Shown here one piece after another: positions 57,107 to 64,000 of a stretch of DNA of 64,000 nt (positions are counted from its first letter, which is position 1; the number at the start of each line of letters is the position of its first letter). The position numbers and the translations under genes are program-made. The notes under the pieces are model-generated. The model was given only the letters and a program-made list of their open reading frames with translations. It did no database searches and was not told where the DNA came from. This DNA is from Galbitalea sp036271875 (GTDB lineage Bacteria > Actinomycetota > Actinomycetes > Actinomycetales > Microbacteriaceae), in the NCBI GenBank assembly GCA_036271875.1, contig DATAZU010000015.1, positions 186,001 to 250,000 of the forward strand, read 5' to 3'.

Positions 57107-57441
57107 TTCGGGCCCCTTTCGCGCAACCTGCAACGCGTTCGAGTTTAGCGAGCGGGGGAGTACGGCCGGAACCGTTCTTGAGGGACGCCAAGGTCGGCCA
57201 GCTGTGATCCATCCCAGCGCGTTGTCAGGGGATTCCCAGACGCACGGTTAGGCGGTCGCTCGGCGCATCCGCTAGCCTTGAACGTCTTTGTTGTTGCCGT
57301 CCATTCGTGACCTCGTGCCGCGGATCGGATCCTCCCGACTCGCGCCGAACGTGAGCGGCCAATCACCGCTTGTGAGAAGTCGCGGAGTTGGCGGGAGGTG
57401 CCAGACCCGCTTGGGTGCAGGGCAACACGATAGGAGAAGTC
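57107..57441. promoter_or_regulatory. divergent promoter region, 335 nt
   Basis: Holds the TAAACT -10 box for the coiled-coil gene (57147-57142, minus) and TAGCCT (57273-57278, plus) for the membrane/lipoprotein gene. The latter gives about 157 nt of leader ending in AGGAGA. No further gene seen. Confidence 0.45.
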
Positions 57442-59184
57442 GTGCGATTTGTACTCGCAATAATTTGTTTTGTCGTTGCCCTGGGAACCATGGGCACAGG
57501 TATCGCGCAGCGGACCTTTCTTGCCGCTCCGAACCAGGTAACCCTCAGTTCAACTGCGCATCAGGCGGCACCGGTCGTCGTTATTGATGGCGCAGCGCTT
57601 AATGCGTACCCCGAAACGCAGACCGTGAAGCTGGCGGGCTCGTCATCAGCGTTCGCCGCGTATGGTCGCACCCCGGATGTACTCGCCTGGGTCGGCAACA
57701 CCAACTACACCGAGGTCAGCCTCAACAAGACGACCGGAAAGCTGCAGTCCAAGCTGCACCACGGCAAGGCCGATACCGTCCCGAATCCCGCCGGCTCCGA
57801 CCTCTGGCTGCAGCAGTTCACGTTCGACCAGGCCAAGGACTTCCAGGCCAAGGTTCCCTCGACCATGTCTGTGCTTGCGGTATCCAACGGCAAGTCGGCG
57901 GCCCCGTCGACCGTCTCGGTGACCTGGCCGATCGACAACTCGACGCCGTGGTCCGGCCCGCTCATCCTCGTCGGCGTTATCGCCCTCATCCTTGGCGTGA
58001 TCTTCCTGCTCTGGGCCTTTAATCACCTTCGCCGTACGCGGGGTCCGCGTCGCACGCCGCAGCGGATGCCGAAGCTACCGAAGCAGCCGAGGTTCAAGAC
58101 GCAGCCGCGCTCGATTTCGCGCGCTCCGGTGGCGAAGGGTCGTCGCGCGATCCGCAACTTCGCCGCGGTCGTTCCCGCTCTCGGAGTGACGGCGCTCCTG
58201 CTGGTCGGATGCTCGGCCGTTCCGGCGCCCACGATCGTGAAGACGTCAACCACTGCTCCGAAGGCTGCGGCGGATGCGAACACCGAAGCACCGGCCGTTA
58301 CGCGGGTGCAGTTGCAGAAAATCGTCACCAGGATCTCAGCGACCGTGAAGAACGCTGACTCGAACTTCGACGCGAAGCTCATCAAGACCCGCATGGCTGG
58401 CCCGGCGCTCGATGAGCGTCTCGCGAACTACATCATCCGCAAGAACCATCCAACGCTGCAGGCCTCGGTCGCGATTCCGGCGACGCTCGGCAACTACAAC
58501 CTGCCAGAGTCCAAGGACACCTGGCCGCGTTCGGTGTTCACCGTCGTCAAGACGAAGTCGACGTCGAGTCTCGAGTTCATCGCGCTCATGCTGATCCAGC
58601 AGAGCCCGCGATCGAACTACAAGGTCAACTACGCCGTGACCCTGCAACCGAACACGACGCTGCCGAGGGTCGCCCCGGTTACCGTTGGCACGAAGCGGCT
58701 CGATCCGAACATCGGTCTGCTGAAGCTGCCGCCGAGCGCCATCGCCCTGGCCTACGGGCAGATCCTCGACCAGGACACCGCGGCATCCAGTTACAACCTG
58801 TTCGATTCGAAGGATGACGCGTTCCGCGAGCAGGTCGGCATCAAGTCCAAGCAGGCGCAGGCCGCCGACTTGCCGGCGACCGCGAAGCTGACATACACCA
58901 ACTCGAGCGGCACCGGGCAGGTCGTAGCTCTCATCACGATCAACTCCGGAGCACTCGTGGCGGTCGACCTCAACGAGACCGAGATCGTCAAGCCGGTTCA
59001 GGCCGGCGCGGCGGTCAGTGTCGAGGGGGCCATCGAGGCGTACCTCGGCAAGGGCACGAGCACGGCCGGAATCACGGCGACCTACGGGGACCAGTTGCTC
59101 TTCTACGTACCTTCGGCCAGTTCAAAGGGCAAGATTGTCTTGCTGGGTTACAGCCAGGGTCTCGTCAACGCAAAGGAACTGTAG
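57442..59184 (+). CDS. membrane protein with an internal lipobox
   Basis: 580 residues. One N-terminal membrane helix (about 1-22), an outer domain, a second helix (about 173-195), a long Arg/Pro/Lys cytoplasmic stretch, then RRAIRNFAAVVPALGVTALLLVGCSAVP: a hydrophobic segment ending in a lipobox-like LLVGC near residue 258. The final about 320 residues are an outer domain. It reads like a membrane protein joined in frame to a lipoprotein; no frameshift is visible. GTG start with AGGAGA upstream. The stop overlaps the start of the CnoX-like gene. Confidence 0.75.
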   Translation: MRFVLAIICFVVALGTMGTGIAQRTFLAAPNQVTLSSTAHQAAPVVVIDGAALNAYPETQTVKLAGSSSAFAAYGRTPDVLAWVGNTNYTEVSLNKTTGKLQSKLHHGKADTVPNPAGSDLWLQQFTFDQAKDFQAKVPSTMSVLAVSNGKSAAPSTVSVTWPIDNSTPWSGPLILVGVIALILGVIFLLWAFNHLRRTRGPRRTPQRMPKLPKQPRFKTQPRSISRAPVAKGRRAIRNFAAVVPALGVTALLLVGCSAVPAPTIVKTSTTAPKAAADANTEAPAVTRVQLQKIVTRISATVKNADSNFDAKLIKTRMAGPALDERLANYIIRKNHPTLQASVAIPATLGNYNLPESKDTWPRSVFTVVKTKSTSSLEFIALMLIQQSPRSNYKVNYAVTLQPNTTLPRVAPVTVGTKRLDPNIGLLKLPPSAIALAYGQILDQDTAASSYNLFDSKDDAFREQVGIKSKQAQAADLPATAKLTYTNSSGTGQVVALITINSGALVAVDLNETEIVKPVQAGAAVSVEGAIEAYLGKGTSTAGITATYGDQLLFYVPSASSKGKIVLLGYSQGLVNAKEL

Positions 59185-60071
59185 TGGCCACAAACACGCC
59201 GATTTCTCCCGCTAGCCTGCGGGGCGCGGTCGACCTGTCCGGTCTCGTCAACCCGCGTCCGCAGGGCACGGCCGGTGCATCCTCCTCGGCGACGATCGAG
59301 GCGACGGATGCAAACTTCGGGCAGGTGCTCGAGCTCTCGAAGACCGTCCCGGCCATCCTCGAGTTCTACGGCCAGGGCATCGAGCCGGTCCTCGGGTCTC
59401 TCGTTGAGTCGTTCGGCGGCAAGCTTGCGCACGTGGTTGTCGATGGCCCACGCAACCCGCAGCTGGTGCAGTCACTCAAGGTGCAGCAGGTTCCGACGGT
59501 GCTTGCCGTGATCGGTGGGCGTGTGCTTCCGCTCTACGTCGGTGACTATCCGGAGGCGGAGGTTCGCCAGGTCTTCGACCAGGTGCTGACCGTGGCGCAG
59601 CAGGAGGGTGTCACCGGCACAGTGCCGGGAGCGGATGCGGCTGCCGAACCCGTTGAGGAGCCGCTGCCACCGCACCACCAGGAAGCGTTCGATGCAATTT
59701 CGGCGGGCGACTACGCGACCGCCATCGCGGAATACAAGACGGCGATCGCGCAGAACCCGCGCGATGCGCTCGCCGTCGCCGGACTCGCTCAGGTTTCGCT
59801 GTTGCAGAGGCTCGACGGGAAGCTGGCCGACGACATCCGTGCCGCTGCTGCCACCGGCGGGCTCGACGCACAGCTCGCTCTGGCCGATCTCGAGCTCAGC
59901 CTCGGGGATGCCGCTGCCGCGTTCGACCTGCTGCTCACGCTGTTCCCGGATCAGGATGCTGCGGACAAGAATACGGTTCGCCAGCGAGTGCTCGACTATT
60001 TCGAGATTCTCGGCGCGGAAGACCCCGTCGTCGTGGCTGCTCGTCGGCGCCTGACCGGGCTGCTCTACTAG
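59184..60071 (+). CDS. CnoX/YbbN-like thioredoxin-fold TPR co-chaperone
   Basis: 295 residues. The thioredoxin-like fold (about 50-150) has no CxxC: the site reads EFYGQGIEPV where thioredoxin has WCGPC. The C-terminal half has TPR repeats (AFDAISAGDYATAIAEYKTAIAQNP, LALADLELSLGDAAAAFDLLLTLFP). This matches YbbN/CnoX, which holds clients for GroEL and lacks redox activity in some species. GTG start on the last base of the previous stop. A family A palindrome follows. Confidence 0.85.
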   Translation: MATNTPISPASLRGAVDLSGLVNPRPQGTAGASSSATIEATDANFGQVLELSKTVPAILEFYGQGIEPVLGSLVESFGGKLAHVVVDGPRNPQLVQSLKVQQVPTVLAVIGGRVLPLYVGDYPEAEVRQVFDQVLTVAQQEGVTGTVPGADAAAEPVEEPLPPHHQEAFDAISAGDYATAIAEYKTAIAQNPRDALAVAGLAQVSLLQRLDGKLADDIRAAAATGGLDAQLALADLELSLGDAAAAFDLLLTLFPDQDAADKNTVRQRVLDYFEILGAEDPVVVAARRRLTGLLY

Positions 60072-60082
60072 CCGCCTTCTCG

Positions 60083-60150
60083 CTTTTGCCCCCGTAGGGA
60101 GCGTCTGCGCCCTTTCAAACGGGCGCAAACGCTCCCTACGGGGGCAAAAG
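60083..60150. repeat. family A palindrome, copy 3
   Basis: 30-bp arms (60083-60112 and 60121-60150) with one mismatch and an 8-nt loop, between convergent stops at 60071 and 60157. The arms hold CCCCCGTAGGGAGCG. Best-preserved copy of the family. Confidence 0.85.
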
Positions 60151-60156
60151 GCGGGG

Positions 60157-62463
60157 CTAGCGGCGCAGCTTGAGCCAGAGGCCGGCGAGCGGCGGCAGCG
60201 TCAGCTCTGCGGACGCGGGACGCCCGGCCCATGGCTCATCGCTCGCGTGCACGGCACCGAAGTTGCCGACACCGGATCCGCCGAATTCCGACGCATCCGT
60301 GTTCAGGATCTCATCCCACTCGCCCGCGAACGGCAACCCGACACGGTACGGCCCGACCGGATTGCCGCTGAAATTCATGAGGATGGCTACGGGCTGGCCA
60401 TCCGCCGACCAACGCAGGAACGAGACGACGTTGTGCTCGGCGTCACCGCCGTCCAGCCACTCGAAGCCCGCGGGGGAGTTGTCCTGCTGCCAGAGAGCGG
60501 GCTCGTCGCGGTAGACGCGGTTGAGTTGCCCGACCATGCGCAGCAGCCCCTGGTGCGCCGGCTGGTCGAGGATCCACCAGTCGAGCGACCGCTCCTCGCT
60601 CCACTCCGACGGCTGGCCGAACTCCGAGCCCATGAAGAGCAGCTGTTTGCCCGGATGCGCCCACATGAACGCCAGGTACGCGCGCACGTTCGCGAGCTTC
60701 TGCCACTGGTCGCCGGGCATTTTCGTGAGCAGCGACCCCTTGCCGTACACGACCTCGTCGTGGCTGATCGGCAGAATGAAGTTCTCGCTGAACGCGTAGA
60801 GGAACGAGAACGTGATCTCGTTGTGGTGGTACGAGCGATACATCGGGTCTTCCTCGATGTACTGCAGGCTGTCGTGCATCCAGCCCATGTTCCACTTCTC
60901 GCCGAAGCCGAGCCCGCCCGACGAGGTCGGATGCGTCACGCCGGGATACGACGTCGACTCCTCGGCCGCCATCACGACGCCGGCGTTGCGCTTGTACGCC
61001 GTCGCGTTGACCTCCTGCAGGAAGCTGATCGCCTCGAGGTTCTCCCGGCCACCGTGGATGTTCGGCTCCCACTCGCCCTCTTCGCGCGAGTAATCAAGGT
61101 AAAGAATGGATGCCACGGCGTCCACGCGCAGCCCGTCGATGTGGAATTCCTCGAGCCAGTACAGAGCGTTAGCGACAAGAAAATTGCGCACCTGCGAGTC
61201 GCCGAAGTTGAAGATGTAGGTGCCCCAGTCCTTGTGCTCGCCGCGCCGCGGATCGGAGTGCTCGTACAGCGCCTGCCCGTCGAAGCGCCCGAGTGCCCAT
61301 TCGTCCTTGGGGAAATGGCCGGGAACCCAGTCCATGATCACGCCGATGGACGCCTGGTGCAGCCGATCAATCAGGTACTTGAGATCATCCGGATGTCCGA
61401 ACCGCGACGTCGGTGCGTAGTAGCCGGTGACCTGATAGCCCCACGACGGCCCATAGGGATGCTCGGCGAGGGGCATGAATTCGACGTGCGTGAATCCGGT
61501 CTCGTGGATGTACTCGATCAACTGGTCGGCGAGCTCGCGATAACCGAGTCCAGCGCGCCACGAGCCGACGTGCAGCTCGTAGATGCTCATCGCGCCGTCG
61601 TGCGGGTTGTGCGCGGCGCGCTGGGCGAGCCATCCATTGTCCGACCAGACGTACCTGGACTCACCGACGACGGATGCGGTGGCCGGCGGCCGCTCGGTGT
61701 ATCGCGCCATCGGGTCGGCTCGTGTCACCCAATCGCCGGCGGCGGTCTGCAGCTCAAACTTGTATGCGCTTCCCGGCACCAGTCCGGGCGCGAAGAGTTC
61801 CCACACGCCGACGTCGTCGAGCCTGCGCATCGCCCAGAGCTCGCCATTCCAGCCGTTGAAGTCGCCGAGGACTCGAACCGCCTTGGCATGCGGCGCCCAG
61901 ACGCTGAATGCCGTGCCCTGGACCCCCTCGTGGGGCCGATAGTGCGCGCCGAGCATGTCCCACAGCTGCTCGTGCCGACCCTGGCCCCAGAGGTAGAGAT
62001 CGACTTCACCCACGGACGGGACGAAGCGGTACGGGTCATCCGTTGTCCAGTCGGGTGCGTCCTCATAGGTCGCCTCGAGGGCGTACGCCTGGCCGAGGCC
62101 CGGCGCGAACCCCTGCCACAGGCCCTGGTCGAGGTGCGAGAGCGGGATGCGGGAGCCGTCCGCCCGGATCGCGGTGACCGTCTTCGCGAGCGGCCGGACC
62201 GTTCGGATGACGAACCCGGCCTGGATGGGATGTTGGCCGAGCGTCGAGTGCGGCTGCGGGTGGTAGCCACCGACGAGCGCCGCGACGAGCCCGGGATCGA
62301 GTGCCGGGAACTCGATGGTCGAGTCGACGGAGACGGGCGACTTCTTCGCGGGCGACTTCTTCGCTTTGGGCCCTTCGACAAGCTCAGGGACCGGGGTTGT
62401 CTCAGGGACCGGGGTGGTCTCAGGGACCGGGGTGGTCGACTTGGGCTTCTTCGGTTCGGCCAT
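60157..62463 (-). CDS. glgB: 1,4-alpha-glucan branching enzyme GlgB
   Basis: Introduces alpha-1,6 branches into glycogen. 768 residues. N-terminal beta-sandwich domains (N1 about 50-140, CBM48 about 150-260), then the GH13 barrel with DWVPGHFPKDEWALGRFDG, GLRVDAVASILYLDYSR (Asp nucleophile), VMAAEESTSYPGVTHP (Glu acid/base), ISHDEVVYGKGSL. The ATG at 62463 overlaps the glgE stop, so they form the GlgE-GlgB maltosyltransferase/branching pair. Residues about 9-30 (TTPVPE three times and LVEGPK) come from a REP-like repeat in the gene. Confidence 0.95.
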   Translation of the reverse strand: MAEPKKPKSTTPVPETTPVPETTPVPELVEGPKAKKSPAKKSPVSVDSTIEFPALDPGLVAALVGGYHPQPHSTLGQHPIQAGFVIRTVRPLAKTVTAIRADGSRIPLSHLDQGLWQGFAPGLGQAYALEATYEDAPDWTTDDPYRFVPSVGEVDLYLWGQGRHEQLWDMLGAHYRPHEGVQGTAFSVWAPHAKAVRVLGDFNGWNGELWAMRRLDDVGVWELFAPGLVPGSAYKFELQTAAGDWVTRADPMARYTERPPATASVVGESRYVWSDNGWLAQRAAHNPHDGAMSIYELHVGSWRAGLGYRELADQLIEYIHETGFTHVEFMPLAEHPYGPSWGYQVTGYYAPTSRFGHPDDLKYLIDRLHQASIGVIMDWVPGHFPKDEWALGRFDGQALYEHSDPRRGEHKDWGTYIFNFGDSQVRNFLVANALYWLEEFHIDGLRVDAVASILYLDYSREEGEWEPNIHGGRENLEAISFLQEVNATAYKRNAGVVMAAEESTSYPGVTHPTSSGGLGFGEKWNMGWMHDSLQYIEEDPMYRSYHHNEITFSFLYAFSENFILPISHDEVVYGKGSLLTKMPGDQWQKLANVRAYLAFMWAHPGKQLLFMGSEFGQPSEWSEERSLDWWILDQPAHQGLLRMVGQLNRVYRDEPALWQQDNSPAGFEWLDGGDAEHNVVSFLRWSADGQPVAILMNFSGNPVGPYRVGLPFAGEWDEILNTDASEFGGSGVGNFGAVHASDEPWAGRPASAELTLPPLAGLWLKLRR
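62368..62436. repeat. REP-like repeat with 18-bp tandem units inside glgB
   Basis: Starts GGGCCCTTCGACAAGCTC, then three 18-bp units (62383-62400, 62401-62418, 62419-62436) of CTCAGGGACCGGGGTGGT type; the first differs at one base. Read on the minus strand the units encode TTPVPE each. Confidence 0.85.
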
Positions 62464-64000
62464 CACTTCGCCTTTCCGTGCTGGACGCTCAGGATGTGCA
62501 CCGGCTGCGTGAACGCATCCAGTCGAACGTAATTGTGTTCGGCCCACGTGAAGCGCTGCTCGGTCAGCAGATCGACGACCTCGAACCTGGCCCCCGCCGG
62601 CAGGCCGAGCGCCTCGAGGTCGAGGTGCACGCTCGTCTCCCGCACCGAGTGCGGATCGACGTTCGCAACCATGATCAGGGTATCGGCCACCCCATCCGCG
62701 GTGAATCGCCCGTCGAGGTGCTTCGAGTACACGAGGATCGCGTCGTCATCGCTCCAGTGCAGCGACAGGTTGCGCAGCTGCCGTAGTGCGGGATGCGCGA
62801 TCCGAATGCCGTTCAGCCGGGTCAGATATGGCGCCAGCGACGCGCCGAGCTTTTCGGCCTTCGCGAAGTCACGCGGTCGATACTCGTACTTCTCGTTGTC
62901 CACGTTCTCTTCGCTACCGGCGCGGGCAACATCCTCAAACAGCTCGTAGCCCGAGTACACGCCCCAGCTGGGGGCGGCCGTGGCGGCGAGCGTCGCGCGA
63001 ATCTTGTACGCGGGCACCCCGCCGAACTGCAGGTACTCGGTCAGGATGTCCGGGGTATTCACGAACAGGTTCGGCCGGAAGAAGGCGCTCCACTCGTCGC
63101 TGATCTGCACGAAGAACTCCTCGAGCTCTTCCTTGGTGTTGCGCCAGGTGAAGTACGAGTACGACTGTTGGAATCCGGCTCCAGCGAGCGACTGCATCAT
63201 CGCCGGCTGGGTAAACGCTTCGGCGAAGAACACCACGTCCGGATTCTCCGAGTTCACCTCGAACAGCAGCCACTCCCAGAAGTTCAGCGGCTTCGTGTGC
63301 GGATTGTCGACGCGGAAGATCCTGACGCCGAGCCCGATCCAGTACTTCACAATCCGCAGGACTTCCTCGCGGATGCCAATTGGATCGTTGTCGAAGTTCA
63401 GCGGATAGATGTCCTGGTACTTCTTCGGCGGATTCTCCGCATAGGCGATCGAGCCGTCCGGCAGGTGTGTGAACCACTCCGGGTGCTGCGTTACCCATGG
63501 ATGATCGGGCGAACACTGCAGCGCCAGGTCGATCGCGACCTCGAGCCCGTTGTGAGCCGCCGCGCGAACGAACGCGCTGAAATCGGCGACCGTACCAAGA
63601 TCGGGATGGATGGCGTCGTGCCCGCCATCCGGCGATCCGATTGCCCATGGCGAGCCCGGGTCGTTTGGTTCCGCGTTCAGCGTGTTGTTCGGGCCCTTGC
63701 GGAAGCTCGTCCCGATCGGCGAGATCGGAGGCAGGTATACGACATCGAATCCCATCGCGGCGACCGCGGGCAGTCGTGTTGCTGCGGTCGTGAACGTGCC
63801 CGAATTCCACGAGCCGTCCGCGTTCTTCCTGGCGCCGATACTGCGTGGAAAGAACTCGTACCACGCACCGACCCCGCTGCGCTCGCGTTCGACCCGAATT
63901 GCGTGCTGTTCGCTGAGCGTCTCGAGGCTGGCGAGCGGGCGCGCGGCCAGCAGTGCGGCGAGCTTCGGGGTGTGGGCCGCGGCGAGTCGTTCGTCGGGCG
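62463..64000 (-). CDS. glgE: alpha-1,4-glucan:maltose-1-phosphate maltosyltransferase GlgE, partial
   Basis: The gene runs off the window, so its N-terminus is missing; 512 residues are visible. GH13 barrel features: MGFDVVYLPPISPIGTSFRKG, VAIDLALQCSPDHPWVTQHP (GlgE-typical), GVRIFRVDNPHTKPLNFWEWL (Asp), VVFFAEAFTQPAMM (Glu), FQQSYSYFTWRNTKEEL. GlgE adds maltosyl units from maltose-1-phosphate to alpha-glucan. Its stop overlaps the glgB start (TGATG-type). Confidence 0.93.
   Translation of the reverse strand, partial: PDERLAAAHTPKLAALLAARPLASLETLSEQHAIRVERERSGVGAWYEFFPRSIGARKNADGSWNSGTFTTAATRLPAVAAMGFDVVYLPPISPIGTSFRKGPNNTLNAEPNDPGSPWAIGSPDGGHDAIHPDLGTVADFSAFVRAAAHNGLEVAIDLALQCSPDHPWVTQHPEWFTHLPDGSIAYAENPPKKYQDIYPLNFDNDPIGIREEVLRIVKYWIGLGVRIFRVDNPHTKPLNFWEWLLFEVNSENPDVVFFAEAFTQPAMMQSLAGAGFQQSYSYFTWRNTKEELEEFFVQISDEWSAFFRPNLFVNTPDILTEYLQFGGVPAYKIRATLAATAAPSWGVYSGYELFEDVARAGSEENVDNEKYEYRPRDFAKAEKLGASLAPYLTRLNGIRIAHPALRQLRNLSLHWSDDDAILVYSKHLDGRFTADGVADTLIMVANVDPHSVRETSVHLDLEALGLPAGARFEVVDLLTEQRFTWAEHNYVRLDAFTQPVHILSVQHGKAK

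Noticed and set aside
60247..62532. 761-codon open frame antisense to glgB
   Set aside because: Same shadow effect; glgB is unambiguous on the other strand.

Overview
This is a high-GC actinobacterial chromosome segment, most likely from the family Microbacteriaceae. Evidence: the gene sets ftsY-ffh, rpsP-khpA-rimM/trmD/rplS-lepB-rnhB-DUF2469-yraN-yifB-dprA-xerC-rpsB-tsf/pyrH-frr-cdsA and glgE-glgB; DUF2510, DivIVA-like and DUF2469 proteins; heavy GTG/TTG start use; and many starts with a -10 box only 6 nt upstream (leaderless type). I saw no rRNA, tRNA or CRISPR array.

Layout. 1-2390: end of an Ig-repeat surface protein, ftsY and two tiny membrane proteins. 2393-7385: gamma carbonic anhydrase, ffh, a luciferase-like oxidoreductase, an EamA exporter and a membrane protein. 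7512-16661: the ribosomal/RNA-maturation cluster rpsP-khpA-rimM ... trmD ... rplS. It is split by a lipoprotein, a Crp/Fnr regulator and a large class III cyclase-ATPase, and by map plus a TetR regulator. 16814-20328: lepB, rnhB, DUF2469, DUF2510 protein, yraN.

21260-33197 is an 11,938-bp integrated element inserted exactly in the Walker B region of yifB/comM. Its ends share the 7-bp core GAGGCGC. Joining the flanks at the core restores a 513-codon yifB frame (512 aa). The element carries a large serine integrase at its right end and a capsid-like protein. It also has a zinc-knuckle packaging-type protein, a primase-polymerase/helicase, a striking array of GGTAC boxes (probable origin), a small serine recombinase, regulators and a DUF5343 + HEPN pair. 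No portal, protease, large terminase or tail gene is seen, so it looks like a capsid-encoding phage satellite or a minimal prophage rather than a complete phage.

33198-46148: yifB 3' part, dprA, YdeI-like protein, a CpdA-like phosphodiesterase, GntR/MFS pair, xerC, ABC-F protein, M23 protein, rpsB-tsf, a SoxR/VOC pair and pyrH. 46268-53786: EamA transporter, a decayed surface-protein gene, frr-cdsA, DivIVA-domain protein, a transglycosylase, a Na+/H+ antiporter and a hydrolase. 54113-64000: AI-2E family permease, a 628-aa coiled-coil protein, a membrane/lipoprotein fusion, a CnoX-like co-chaperone, glgB and the end of glgE.

Small-scale structure is rich. One palindrome family sits at three convergent gene ends. 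Other long perfect hairpins lie at further gene ends. A REP-like sequence has been absorbed into the coding regions of rimM, a lipoprotein and glgB.
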